A stretch of DNA of 64,000 nucleotides. Origin: Gavia stellata. Its lineage: Eukaryota; Chordata; Aves; Gaviiformes; Gaviidae. The stretch covers positions 27,398,687 through 27,462,686 of the forward strand of contig NC_082598.1 of NCBI RefSeq assembly GCF_030936135.1. Direction: 5' to 3'. Made by a program: the position numbers and the translations under genes. Positions within the stretch are counted from its first letter, which is position 1; every line of letters begins with the position of its first letter. This document shows positions 1 to 14,130 of this stretch, piece by piece. The notes beneath the pieces are model-generated. The model did no database searches. It saw nothing but the letters and a program-made list of their open reading frames with translations, and was not told the origin of the DNA.

Positions 1-3000
1 CCATCACCCTGCAAGTATTTGTGCCTGGGAACGTGTCCATCACAAGCTGCATCTGCTTAGGAAAAAAAAAAAAGGTGAAACCGTGTTTGCTCAATGGTAA
101 ATGTACAGATGTTGTGTTTGCAGAGGCTGAAATTCACCTGATGCACCACCCGCCTCTGGCCCTCCACACACAGATGAGTTGCACCCAAAAGACATCCAGA
201 AGTGATCTCAGAACACTTCAAATAAGCGACATTCTATAAAAATGTATGCTTTTACTTGTTTAAATGCAAAGGATCTGAAAGAAAATTGATGGTTTGTGTG
301 TGGTTGTCTCAAATAATTATATGATAATACCCCGAGCATCTATCAGCTTTACTTTTGTGATTACTGTATTATGAGAATCTCTTCACGTCCTGGCCATTAT
401 TCAGCATCCTTGTTATTATATTCTTGTTTCTTTGCTATGTGACAATGGGTTTATGTCCTAAAACAGGAGAGAGACTTGCCCATCAATGTCAACAGAGAGG
501 TGAGAGTTAACGTTAGCTAATGCTCTGTCCCTGAATCTCTTAATTTATAATTGAGGAAATCTTATATCATCTACCATCCTTGGAAATACGTACTAGTTTT
601 GGTGCTGATTCTGCCACCCTTAGTTAGAGTAAAGGAGATCAGAATTTAGGTAATTTACATTATTTTGATCTGGACTAACATTTAAAAATTTATGACAATC
701 TTCTTCCCAGCTGGTAGGAAAGTGGCTTTTCAAGGAAGACAGTATTTCTTGCTCTCTCTCCACAAACAACCATTTCACTTACGTAGGATTTAACTTGTTA
801 AGAAAAAAAGTGTTGTGGGGTTTTTTTTGTTGTTGTTTGGTTTGGGTTTTTTTTGTCTCTGTAATTCTTGAACACCTTGTATATTTAATACTATGGTTAT
901 TGTCATTTTCTTTTGCTGGGATAAAAATCCTTTCTGATCAGCTCTATTAATGATGGTGGAAACCATGCTTTCCAAAGAAAGGGTGTTTTCAGACCATATA
1001 CATGTATGAAAGAAAGAGACTGTGGCTCCTGGAAAACCCAAGTACCAAGAAAGATAGCTGTCCAGCTTTGAAAGAAAATACACTGCTCAAATACATATGG
1101 CCAAAACATGAGCACAGACATAGCCTTTCTTTCTTTACACTGTCTTGCAGACACACACACATCCAGAAAACTGTAAAACTAAATATTAAGATCTGACACT
1201 TGCACAGTTAAGATTTTACATGTTCACTTACACAGGCATCTGATAAAAAATGCAAATGAAGCTGGCTTCGCTGGGATGCTGACCTGAGATCAAGCTTTCT
1301 GAAGACAGGCTATTTCCACCTTCCTCAGAAGAAAGAAAAAAAGAGTCGGGAGTTTTTATTCACCTGGATGAAACAAAAAAATGTGTAGAACTATTTATGA
1401 ATATGTATGAATAAATATTTAATTATACATATGCTGAACGGTTTAACTGTTGTTCAGCAAATACGTAATTTGTTAATTTTGCCTGCTTCCACTGAATAAT
1501 TTATTCATCAGATCAGCTTTTTTAATATTCACTAGATGATTGGCTGATCAAATCCTGTTAGCTGAATATGTTATTTGATTTTTTTGCCCTTTTCAAAAAT
1601 CGCTTGGTCTATTGGAAGAACATTGCTGTGATTTATTAGTGGTATATTCCATCCGGTCCATGGTGACATTCTTCAAGAGTAACCTCCGAAGACAGTAGAT
1701 TTCTTGCTCCTGTCATCTGATATTAACCTTTTGTAATCCTGACACATATTAGATGTCTTTGACCAGGGAAATAAAACCCCATGTCTGACAGCACCCTTTT
1801 TTGTCACACATTCATGACAACACATGTATGATGTGTTTTATTTTTCATTTGATGACTGATTATTGAATTATTTAGATTAGCTACATCAATCAATCCTATA
1901 TTCTGGTTCATCCAAGTGTCTTCCGTGCAGTTTGTTCAGTAATATATCTCTGCAAAGGATTTCTTCTAACCCCTAAAATTGCCACGTAGCTTTGGAGATA
2001 CCCTGACATTACAGTGCGGAAAAAGATGCAGAAAGGACAGTGTCTAATCCTTTACAAGTCAGCCTTGAAGTCAGTCATCTTATAGCCCTTTGTAGCTAGA
2101 AAAGGACTTCTTACACTTATCACTTGAAAAGGGAGATTCTTAGCTTTCGATTGTGCTATCTTCATACCCAGGGAGGTCTGCAGAGATCAGGAAGTAAAGC
2201 CATGGTATCATTATGCTTGGAAAATTATTTTATGTTTTTATAGTATGCCTTTACATTTTCATAATTTTTAAAGCTTCTGAGGACATACTTTTTCTCTTAA
2301 GTTACTGAAGCCTAAATACTTGAATAAGGCTAGCTTTGTAAGAAGGAGGTTGTAAAAAGCAGCATCAATTCAACTTAAAAAAAATGTTCTCAAGCTAATT
2401 CTCTGTAACACTGCTCTATAAGACTTACAGTATATAGAGAATAAACAACAGGGCAGTGACACCCAAGAGCATTGAGAGCACCACTCTGAAATGACCTGTG
2501 TAACTTTGTGCCAGTGCCAGTCAAGACTAGTGCCGACATCTAGTACTCAGATGTGTGTGCCACAATCTGTGCGCTACAGACTAATGTATTCCATATTTCA
2601 ATATGCATGCATATGTAATAGGCTATATAATATTCCATACAAAAATTGCATTAAGAAAATGTTAAAGTTGCCTAATTCGGCATTTAAAAGTCAGGAAATA
2701 AAATTAAGGTTGTACATGCAACATTAACTCTGTTCCCTAGTGCATTTGCCTATGATACAGTCTAATTACATGATCAAATATTATTTCTCAGATTATACAG
2801 TATAATACCTACATTTTTTTCATCTTGCAAAGTGTGAGGTGAATTAGGCAGGACCTGGCTAGATTTCTATAAACCTCCATATGAAAAGACTCCAAATAAA
2901 CGTGGACTTGTCAGTTTGGAGAAGGGATAACTGAAAGGGGTTATAACAAGGGGTTATAAAACCATGAGTGGTGTGGAAAAGGTGAATAAAGAATGATGAT

Positions 3001-3455
3001 TCACTATTCCTTCCACTGTAAAAGCTGGGGGACATTCACTCAAGCAAGTTTAAAACAAGCTTATTTTACATGCCACACACATGAACTCACCACCATAGAC
3101 TGTTGAGGAAGTCCAAAGTATAATGCATCCAAAAGACATGAGAGAAATGTGTAGAGGATAGAGCCATTGCTGACTATTACATCTGAGTTCCAGGTACAAT
3201 GCCCACGCCAAGAAGTCACTAAATTTTTGGTGGCTAGGAGTTGGGAGGATCTACCTGGGAAGGGCTTATTTAATTTTTCTTTTATTCTTTCCCCAAACAA
3301 CCGCTGCTAACCATGGTTTCAAAAGAGTAGCAGTTACCAGTGTTTCCATGCAAAGTAATGGTGATGATGATGACTACGACGATGACAGTTATACCCTGTA
3401 TTTGGGATCCCTGCCACAAGGAAAGGAGAGGTGAGTGTGACCCCTTGGTCTTGGG
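1..3455. other. Intergenic, no gene seen
   Basis: AT-rich unique sequence. All frames are short and unrelated to known proteins as far as I can tell. It holds a T/G-rich tract at 815-857, the AT-rich block at 1,380-1,660 and a short direct repeat GGGGTTATAA at about 2,938 and 2,951. Confidence 0.7.
1380..1660. promoter_or_regulatory. Candidate AT-rich regulatory block
   Basis: Repeat-free AT-rich sequence rich in TAAT, ATTAAT-like and TGATCA motifs. It includes an 8-bp inverted repeat TGCTGAAC (1,432-1,439)/GTTCAGCA (1,452-1,459) that encloses two MYB-like AACNG cores (AACGG, AACTG). This is a guess at an enhancer based on composition only. Confidence 0.2.
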
Positions 3456-3522
3456 ACATCACATCACATCACATCACATCACATCACATCACATCACATC
3501 ACATCACATCACATCACATCAC
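3456..3522. repeat. (ACATC)n microsatellite
   Basis: About 13 perfect ACATC units over 67 bp. The short HHITS-repeat reading frames that cross it are produced by the repeat. Confidence 0.98.
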
Positions 3523-6500
3523 CACAGATGTGGCCCCTGTTTACCAGCTGAGAACCCCATCCTCTGAACCACTCCTTACTGGAGACGTTTCTATGCACAT
3601 AAATGACCCAGTGATACCAACCTAAAAACTTTGCAGGACTGTCCATGTAAGACTTCATTCCCGCTCACTGCTCCACGCTCAAGCAGGATCTTACCTTAGA
3701 TCTGTAGACCTGAGTGTTTTAAGCACTAAGTGGAGGACAACTGGATCCTTCTTCAAATTTCCTTGCAGTTTGAGGCACATGTACCCGTGGCTTCTCTCCC
3801 TGACTCAGGTGCCAGAGGTGCTGGCTATGAGATTGTTGCAATCCACTGCTGGCTGGCACGGGATGCCCTCGGTGGGCCAGCTGGTGATGGTGAGCATCTC
3901 TGGGAGCTCTGGACCAAAGGTGCCCAAAGGGACATAGGAGGTGACACACTCTCCAGGTACAGGGTCTGTTCCCACATAGAGTGGGAAACTTAAGTGGGGC
4001 TGTTTTCCTATGACATGGGAGTGTATGTCAGAAAAAAAGCAGGTGGAGATGACAGCCATGTGATAGACCATATTCACAATAAATTCCATTTACCTTGTGT
4101 ACATTATCTGCCTGCTTCACCTGCACTGTGACTGCTAATTCATTTCTATCAAGAGCCTTTTTCTTATGCTAATGAAGTTCTTTAAACAATTGTTGCTAAA
4201 AACTCACTGAGTTGCTAAAGAAATGGTCCTTTCTTTTCCCAAAATGCAGAACAGTCCTTCCTTCACTCCCTGACAGGCCTGAAATGACAGTGTTGTTCCA
4301 CTGGCAGTTTTAAGGTCTGTTTTTTCACTCTTCATTTGGTTTAGAAGTCAGTATTTTACGTAGTTAAAGATCAAGAAATATCAGTTTGGGGAATTGCATT
4401 TTGAGGAAGTCTTGACAGATAGCAATGTATTATGCATAATTAACAACAAATAATCTTCAATTAGAAGATTATGCATATACAAAGGTTATTTTGGGGAAAT
4501 TAATGATATTTTAGAAAATATGTAAGTGATGATTTTTACTCCCTCTAAAGTCTGAGTTTCTTCATGCCTTTGCAGACAGAGCAATATAAAAACAGTGTCC
4601 ATTTTCATTTTAAAAGACTGAATTCTTAATTTTGTATTCTGTAAAATGTCTGTAGCCATCTGTAATGCTGATCTGTCTGCACCATCTGAAGATTACATCT
4701 GGGTGAGGTACCAAATAAAAAAGCCAATCTATCTTTATCGAGGGAGGAGTTAATTTCTGTATGTGGGGAAAAACAATGATGCTTACATCTGCCATGCTAC
4801 GGTGGCTCATACAATAGGGTTTTCAAGCAGGGAGGGGAAAAGTAAATGTGAGAGGAATTACAATCTTGTGGTAAGGACACAAACTTAAAGTACTGACTAT
4901 ATGCAGCTGTCCCATTACTTACCTGTATGGTAAAAAAGGGGTTGTTAGTAATTTGGGCGTTTTCATTCCCTTTTGTTCTGCCATTTAGGTGGGGTATAAA
5001 ATACAAGTGTTGTAGAAACACTTTGCACTGGAGCAAATCACTGCACAACACCCCCAGCACTGGGGAATGTAATTTTGCATGCACATCTTTAATGTGGAGA
5101 TAATAAACAACCCTTTTGTCTCTCTGTTTTATTTTTCAACAATATTTCTTTTCTTTCCCAAATTGGAGACTAACTATTCCAGTAGTGGACAGACAAGAGG
5201 CTACCAATCTTTTTATCTCTGTGAGAGACCAAGCTACCAGCAGCTACTGTTCCTGGAGAGATTGGCAGCTTTGGTCTGCTCACAGTCCAGCCACAGGGAC
5301 CTGTATGAGTTCTCTATGGACAGTTCCCATCTTGTACGGCAGAATTTCCTTTCAAAATAAGGACCCTGGAGTTGTTCAACACTCATCTCTGACCCATCTC
5401 AGACCTGTGGAGGACAGCTGCCCTGGCAGGTGGACATGGTTGGAAGCAGCTCTGTCTCTGAAGACATGCCTCCAGCGCCTGTCCCCTGCTCTGTGCCATT
5501 ACAGTTGTACCTGGCCATGTGCAGGACTTGGCACCTGCCGTGCAGGTGACAACATCGCTGGAACACAGCACAAAGACATTTGGGCTAGAATAGTTATTGC
5601 AATGGTGATGTCCATGGGTGGAGCCGGTATAAAGGCAGCTTCAGAAGGAACCCTTCATAGCTGTGTGACTTCCCAGCACACTTTGAAAAGTCTACAAGCC
5701 TGAACCAGCAGTATGATGGGACAAAGCAGTTTCTTTTGGAGTTGCTGGTGAAAGACAGGGTACAGCCAATATGATCAAACCTTGGCCATGCCCAGACACA
5801 GATAGAGGAGCACTGGACCTGTGTTTTGAACCTTCTTCTTATTGAACTTGCAGCTTTTTGGGATGGCAAATGCACTTTTAGGTCAGCTAGACCTAAGAAA
5901 ATAAAAAGTTTCACGTCCAGCATGGACAGGTTTCACATACGGCTGTCTGCATTTGAGGCAGCTGGTGCTCTTTGCAGGTGGAATCGTGCTTTGCACTGGC
6001 CCTGCATGAGCACCATTTGTACAATTTATGTTGCTGTGCTATAAATTCAGTCCTAACTTGGTACTAGTTAAATTCCCTACTTAGACCAAGCCAATCCTCA
6101 TTCCAGAACATAAAGCAAAAAGTTGAACCTACACATATTTACATTCCTCTTCTTCCACCTCTTCCTTTTCTTCTTACATTTACTCTCCTGTTTGTTTTTC
6201 TTTTGTTTTGTGATACTTCATTTACTGGTTCACCCCTCCAAGCAAACAGTCTACGGTAGCAAAATTCATGGGGGAAGTCAGCATCCAAGATTTTGGACTC
6301 TGACTACCATCCTGTAACAAATCACACTGGCCACTTTAAGATTGATCTCAGCTCTCTGTCTGGTCCCACCACCAGAGGTTTTTGTGCTTGTAGCCTGTTA
6401 CAGGCAGAATAAGGAAAGAACATAGTCCTGCGATGTAGCTGTGCTGTTTACAGTCTGAACCTGCAAGTTGGTTTGGCCACAAAACCCTAGAAAAAGAAGC

Positions 6501-9500
6501 AATGTTCAAATGCCTGAGACCTCATAGTCTTGCACCTGCAGCAGAAAGCAACCAGAGGCTGCTTCTTTTGAGTATCAGGGAAAAAAAAAGACTTTTAAAG
6601 AGGCAGGAACTTATGGATTCATTTGTTCAGACTGATAGAAGCCATTAAATGTTTGCAAAGCAGTTTGTAACATTACACTTAATGGGAACAAATTAGCTGA
6701 AAGATACGATTGCAGGAGTGGTAACAGCAGGATTCTGTATGAGCTTCGAGTTTACAGAGTGTTTTTTCTGCTCCTCCATAAAGGAAAGAGCGCTTAATAT
6801 GCAACTTCTGTGGTATTGTAGGCGAATAAAAGATGACATAATTCTTTGCCCTTAAAATTTACTTAAGTTAGATGGTGCACAGACACAGATGAGATGTAAC
6901 TCTAAACTATTGCATTCTTCAGAGCTGGCACAGTTCTTGCAGACTAGGACTTTTTTAATCAACGGGATGAACGTGGTTATAATAAATTAGCAGAAGTTAC
7001 ATGGCCCAAATTTTGTGTTAAATGGGTCAAATGTTAGTACTGGCTATGAGAAAATAAAAAGAAGCTATGGAAAGAGTATTAATAAGACATTCACAGAAAG
7101 AAACAGATGAAGCTCTATCCAGACTTCGATGGCAGCAGTAGGGTTGTGGGACAGCTGTCAAAACTGATACTCAGTAAAGCATAAAGATTTCACGTGAGAG
7201 AACAAACATCTCAAACCCTAAGTGTTCTGATGGGGATACCATCAGAACATGCACTGATATCCAGCCACACATTGTAATGCAAATGAAATGGCTCTGATGC
7301 CTAGTCCTTCAATGTTGCATTTCTAAATTTGCTGTATTGAATAGACTCCTGCTATTCCTAGTGCCGGACCTCAACCCTATTACAACAAAGAAACTGCAGA
7401 GGATGTATCATTTCAAAACCACTATGCAATCTTGTGTAGTCAATGTACGTTGTGGGCTTATATAGCGCTCAGCTCTTCCAAAAAGTAAGGTTTAGAGGTT
7501 TGCCCAAGACCGCATAACAAAGCTGGCAGAGCAGAATATGATTTAGGATCAGCCACCTACCATATGGCACTTACTTCTCCATCCTATGTTGCTTCTTGAT
7601 CATGCTAAGTTAGTCACAGCTCTAGCAACAGAAATAGGAGGAGTTGTTTATTATCCTCAGCATAGTAATGATACCTCAGGCCACAGTGACAAGTAATTGA
7701 AACAACAGGGGTCTTAGAGATACTTAAAAGCAGAGATCTTAAAATATACAGAAACCAGTGTAGACAAATGGAATGTGTAACTAATAAATTGCCAGCTATC
7801 TGCAGTATAATATTACAGCCCAAATTCAGTCATTCCAGAGACTTCCACAGTGTCGCTTGCTACTCTTCAGAGTGTAAATCTCCATCAAGCAGAGGCTAAA
7901 ATAACAGCAATAATAATAATAATTAGTTATTCACACATACATTTGCCTAAAGGGATTTCCACTTGTAAATGCCAGGCAGGTGAAGAGCAAATTTAACACC
8001 AAGGTGTGACAACAATCACATCCAATCAAGGACCTAGTGCTATGCAGTACTGAATATCTATGGCCTAAAGCTGATGAGGAGTTAATCAAGTAAATAGCTA
8101 TCTTTATAAATATTTTTGACTTGTTGTATTGTGTTGTGCTGGCCTCAAAATATGTTATGTCATACTGGCTACAGATTTAGAGATTAAAAACAAAACAAAG
8201 CGATTTCTCCACAGTTGAATTTGCCCTAAACAGATGTCATGGAGCCCTTTATTATAAGCTCTCAGGAAGGAAGGATACAATCTTCAAAGTAAGTCTTATG
8301 CCATCAGACCTACTGATGTGTATTTCTCTGTGTTCTTTATTAAATGAGATTGCATTTGATATTTTTCATTTGCCTTTATGATCTATTATAACACTTTACC
8401 TACCCATCAGTCGGTATTTTCTGCATCATTTTATCCAGTGCTTTCGCTTTTAAGATGGTCCTAGAATTTATAGTACTATTCCATGTACTGTATGCATTTT
8501 GGGCATATATTTTATGCAGCGGAGATATATTATACTTAACAGAAAGTTTTGCAAAACCATAGTCTCACATTGTAATGAGATACAGAGAGATTAAGGCTAT
8601 TTTAGTACTTTGGCTACTGGATGGCAGATGAAGGGCAATATGATTAAATGCAAGATAAAACTGTGAGCTGAGTGATAAAATCAGACAAGTACATGAAAGA
8701 TTCTCTGTCAGAGGTTTTTCTTATTTGTCATGTAAATATTGCCTGAATGCACTATTACTGAAACTAAAGTTTGTAATTTTGCAGCTAGTAATTCTCCATT
8801 AGAGGTACTGTTTCATTTATCACTATGGGATTGTCTTTGGAAGACTAGGAGATAAGATGAAGTCGTATAACAGTAGTGTCCCTTAACCCGTGCTAACCTG
8901 ACTGTACTGTTTATTTCTAGTGGTGTGCGCCATTTGCCAGGGGTGCGATCTAGCAAGGAACCACAACTGCTACCAGTGTGGCTCTGCAATGTACAAAATC
9001 AGTAGCTGGCTCCAACAAAGTGCTCAAAGGAAAAAAACGAAAATCAGATTGCCAGGCTCTCTGGATCTTCAGTGTGGAGAGATATGTACATCTGGTGGGT
9101 GGTTAATGTGCAGAGCAGAGAAGCACCAAGAGTTAGCCAGTAGGGTTATGCTGAGCAGCAGGATCTACTCAAACATTCCTGTGGATTGTTTCTGCCATTA
9201 AAGTGTGGAAAAGTGGAGAAGAAATGGGTGTGACACTCCAGCTGACCTCTTTCAGGACCCAAGGTGGTATCTGCTTTGGAGAGGTCCCAGCTCGCTCAGC
9301 CCTGGCTTGGGAATCCCGGTACTGCACTGGGGCGTCTGGTAGGCTTGGGTTCCCCCAGCTTCACCCCACTGCCCCCGAGTTGCTGGGGAAATTACCATGA
9401 TTTTGAGGGTGTCAGTATGTAAAGAATGGTGATGTTAACAGTAGGTGTTCTCTCTCTCGTAACACAGCATTTGCACCAGGAAAAATAGGAGTCCCATTGC

Positions 9501-12500
9501 CAGCAATATTCCAGCTCCATTTTTGCATCATGCTACAGAAATCCCGTCTGATCAGGTTTTTGGGATGTGCTTGGAGCACCTGAGCCTCAGACCACCAGTG
9601 CACACTAGTTCTAGCAAGGGATGAGGTTTGCAGAGGTTTGCAGAGGTTGCCAGTGCCTCTCGCTGAAAGGCTGTGGCGGCTGCCTGCCACCAGCGCGGCA
9701 TTGGAGGAGGACAGTGCTCACCACAAACTGCTTAAGCAAATTGTAGGCTCTGTGTAAGCTGCAAAAATTACTGGCCGAAGGTTTCAAACAATGAATACAT
9801 TTGTTCTCAAGCTGTTTATGAATAGGGAAAAAAACCCCACAAAAACCAGTGATGGGTTGAATATGCTTTGTTTGCCTGGCATTAATGGATAGCTGAAGGA
9901 GCTGGGTTGCATGACTCATTCAACTGAGCTGCAGAGATAATCAAAGGGGGTGAGAAATAATTCCAAAGGATCCATTCTGCATTCTTCAAACATCCCAAAC
10001 TCCCAGTGAATTCAGTACAGAAGAATTAAGATGAGGTTTCCATGCTTGCAGGTCTCCCGTCTCCCTGGTACAGCAGAACTGAGACTAAACCATCTCCCAG
10101 AGCTCATATGGGAGATGCGCAATTGCCCCTTTCTGTATGACATTTGTGACATGCATTTCTAGCCCCTGGGTTGGATCTAAGCAGTCTGCATGTGACCTGC
10201 TGCCTGTCCCCTGCCACACTGTCCACAAGGCCCTCCCTGTCACCTGGGGATGGAGACCAGCTACACAGCCCCGGGTGTCTTGGTAACAAGCTATCTGGCT
10301 GCTCTTGCTGAAGTTCTGGGGTCCCTCATGGATATGTGACACCCAGGAGTAAAATGGAATTATCACCATTAAAAATCTGATCTTTTCATGTCTGTAATTT
10401 GTTCCTGTGTTTGTGTGTTATTGCACTGCATTAAGCTCCCTCTAAAAATAAAAAGCTACAATTCATAATCAGAGAGAGAGAGAGAATAATGCTGGGAATC
10501 CCAGATTACTGAAAAGAACAGGAAAAAAAACAACACAAAATCGCTTTCTGAGATGATTAAAGGCACTTCAAAATTTTATAGGGAACAGCCTGCAAAATTG
10601 CTACAGAAAATGGAGATAAGGCAGAAAAGGAGTTGGTTATCAGAGGGAGAAGTTTGGGATCTTTTTTGAAAAAAGTTGCCATGTGAAAATATCCTCTCTG
10701 GTCCCCCCAAAAAAGGTGCCAAGAGCAGATATAACCAAGGAACATATAGATGATCAGTGTCCCATGCTTCATTCAATCAGGCAATCAAGATAATTAGAAA
10801 GTATGGGAAAGATTGATTAATGGCCAAGACAGACATTGAGTTGACCTTTTCTTTATTACTACAGCAGTACATTTAAATAGTCTCCACTTAGTAGGGTTTA
10901 AAATAGAAAAGCGAGCTGTTATAGATATAGTAAATGTGTAACTAAGAATGCATGATCTAACACCCCTATTCTGTAACTTGCTTCCCACCTTTCATCTCCA
11001 CACCATCTCATCTGAATATGAATTAGTTTAATTTCTTGAATCCATGCTCCAGCACCAGTACTAGTTACTGTCTTAGGGACATGAATTTATTTAACAATAG
11101 TAAAATAAATATAGTTTTAAATGTTTTAAAATCGAAAATACGAAGACCTAGGGGTCAGCGTTACTTTGTGAATTAGCATCAGTCGTGTTATTCAGGGGAG
11201 TAGGGCCAGGGGAATTGAAACAGACTCCTCACACTGGGAGCCCCAGGCTTAGTGATGAATGAGGGAACTTTTCCAGGGCTTCTTGGTGGTACCTGCTGAT
11301 AGGAGAGGCTGGCATGACGGCAGTTGGGTTACCTGGGCTGCTCCTTTTTCATGTCAGAGATTTTGGCTCAGTGAAGCACAGCTGGGGCCAATGGAGCTGC
11401 CACAGCACCAGTGCCAGCAGCGACAGTGGCAGAGCAGAGAGAGCAGACAGAAATCTCAGGGGGGAAGAAATTTTGCTGAGGCATCTTTAGCGGCATTAGC
11501 CAGTCTCCTGGGTGTGAAGGGATAGCTACCAAGCAGACTAGAGGGCAGGAACCGTCTGCGGTGGGGACTGGATGAGTGCATGGCAGGAAGGAGACACCAT
11601 GCAGGAAAGGCTTGCAAGGACTTGTGGTACTTGTATAAAGAGATCCTGAGTTAAAACGCATGGCTGGCAATGCTCACCTGAGAGGGGCTGGAAATATAAC
11701 ACAGTTCACAAGTTGTAGAGGCCAGCTGGCTTCTATTCCTGGGCGGATGGTGTGGAGCTGGCTACCTAAGCAGCAGACTTCGGGGCATAGCAGCACTGCC
11801 CTGATCACACAGGGAAGCTGGGACTCAGGTGTGTCCAGGGAATATCCCCCTTCGGAGAAGAGTTTAATCTACCTTTTAATACAAAACATCCCTCACTCCA
11901 GTGAGAAATGCAGTGAGCTGAGCTCCATAAGGTGACCCCAATAGCAAATTTAAATGGGAAGCATAGGTAAGTACAGACACCTCTCAGCAGCAAAGACTGG
12001 GAATGAATGATGCTGGATTTTGCCCGGAGGCAACCTAGGGCAGCAGTTTTGTCAGATCTCACACAAAGATAGTACACTGTGTACCCTACCATCAACAAGG
12101 GCTGGATGGCAAGCAGCGCAGGTCTGAGCACGCTGCAGAGGGCTCAGTTTCCCACTGAGGTCCAGTGATACCTGCTAAAGAGTCACAGCATTTTCTCAGC
12201 CGTTGAACTGAAGAACGGTGTGTAATGCTCAAGGCTGTTTGCTGAACAGTGCTCTTCCTCACAGGCAGGTCTGCAGGGAAAGGAGAAGGAAGTTAATTAG
12301 TAAAACTGGAAGGCATTTGGAAAAAAAAGTATGTGTTTGGAAAAAAATCCACACCAGCCTCTGTGGTATAATGCAGGTGAAATCAATGGATTTCTGCAGA
12401 GAGTGTTTTTGCAGAAGTTTACAAAATCTGCAGGCAAATTATGACATTAAGCAATGTTTATAACTACAGAATGATGCTTGAAGCAAAAAATGTTACGTGT

Positions 12501-13779
12501 TGTTCATTTGCAATAGTCCATTGCCCCCACACCCAACTGGGGTGCTAACCTTTTAATTTTGTAGAGTTGAGAGCCATCGACATAGGGTATGAAAAGTTTT
12601 CTTCTGTGAGGTATCTCTATTAAGCAGAAACAATCTTGATCACCAGCATTGGATCAGACATTCAGCTCATATAAATCACAGAACTCCTTTGGTGTCAATA
12701 AAACCACCTTGATTTACAGTAGCAGGAGATCTGAGCGGCGTATCACTTTGAAAAATTGAGGTGTACGTTTATTCATTGTTTCAAAGGTAGAGGCTTGATC
12801 TGCTCTGCTGGGACACAGCCTTGCTGTGTCAGGCAGCTCTGCTGAGGTCTCTGCAGGCTCAGGAGGACCAGGGCTTGCTTACAGCATGTGCTTTGCAGGA
12901 TCAGCTCCTCATTGAATAGGAGCGAGTCCAGCACTTGCGGAGGAATGCCTCTTTACCCTAGCCCATCAAAAACGCACTTGCAATGGCAATTAATTGGTTC
13001 TGGGATACCCTCCAATGCAAATGTCCAGATCCAAAGCCCTCTATTTTTCTGGCTTCAAAGGGCACCAGCTTAGTCTCAAGGGTGTCAGTTTTGAGACTGG
13101 TGCTGGTACTTTATATGCATCTAGGTCACATTTCATCTGTGACCAAACACGCGAGCTGTGATCCTGTGCTGATCTCAAAACAGGTGTAGGGCCACGTGGA
13201 GCCTTTTTTAGCCCCACTGTTCCACTTGCTGCAGCGTGGGTATGAGAGTGGAGTGGGGCTACGGGAGTGCATGGAGGTACTGATGCATTTGCTGGACTGG
13301 ACCCAGGCTTCATAGTCTTTTTCCTATAGCACTGGTAGGTAGGTGAGACTGCAGAGCTGGTCTTATTGAGAATGTTGCTCTAATTCAAATAAATATGTTA
13401 AAAAAAGACTAATAAGGAAACATGTACCTCATAATATGGAAATGTAGCTGCTTTTTAAACAAGAGGGCAAAACCCAAGTATTTTGGAGACTGCAGAAGGT
13501 GTCATTGGGTTAGAGCAGGGTTTGGTTTGGTGTTTATGCTGCATTAAATGCCATAGAACTTGTGGTTCAATGTGGTGAGATGCAGAGTACTTCTGTCTAG
13601 TGCTGAGCATTTTCCACTCTCATTGACTTCGCTGGAGGAAACTGAGGAAGCTCCATACCTTGGAAGATGACTGCAAGCTCTGATATTTGACTCATATTAA
13701 TAAAATACTTTCCCTTGTTGGGATATGCATTTCCCCTCCCCCTAAGTTTCAAATAATACTACTCCTTAAAGTAGGAACA

Positions 13780-14130
13780 AACATTTTACTTATGGCTAGA
13801 ATGCATTTATTGGTAATTTTCACATAAATCAACTTATATGAAAATGTATTCATAATCCAAGCCTTCTCTATAGTGATAAAATGTTTCTGCTTCTGTGGTA
13901 GAAAATAGCTTATTATGCAAACAGCATTGCTAGTGTTACATTATGCATGGGAGTCACCTGGAGAACATCACACAAGCTTCAACCAAAAGGAAAAAAAAGA
14001 GGGGAGAAAATCGGGTGTTCCATTTACTGCACCACTTGCCTATTATAATTAGCTGTAAAGGAGCTGATATCTGTACTTTGAAATGTATTTCATATATGCC
14101 TTGGTAACACTATACAAGTAAGAAAAGCAG
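13780..14130. promoter_or_regulatory. Candidate AT-rich regulatory block
   Basis: Repeat-free sequence with TTATGCAAAC, TTATGCATG, CACATAAATC and other homeodomain/POU-like cores in close order, and no coding frame. It is listed as a place to look for conservation; function is not shown. Confidence 0.2.

Noticed and set aside
3456..3522. Regularly spaced short repeat considered as a CRISPR-like array
   Set aside because: A contiguous pentanucleotide microsatellite without spacers, in a vertebrate genome.
3340..3625. HHITS-repeat ORFs
   Set aside because: Translation of the ACATC microsatellite.
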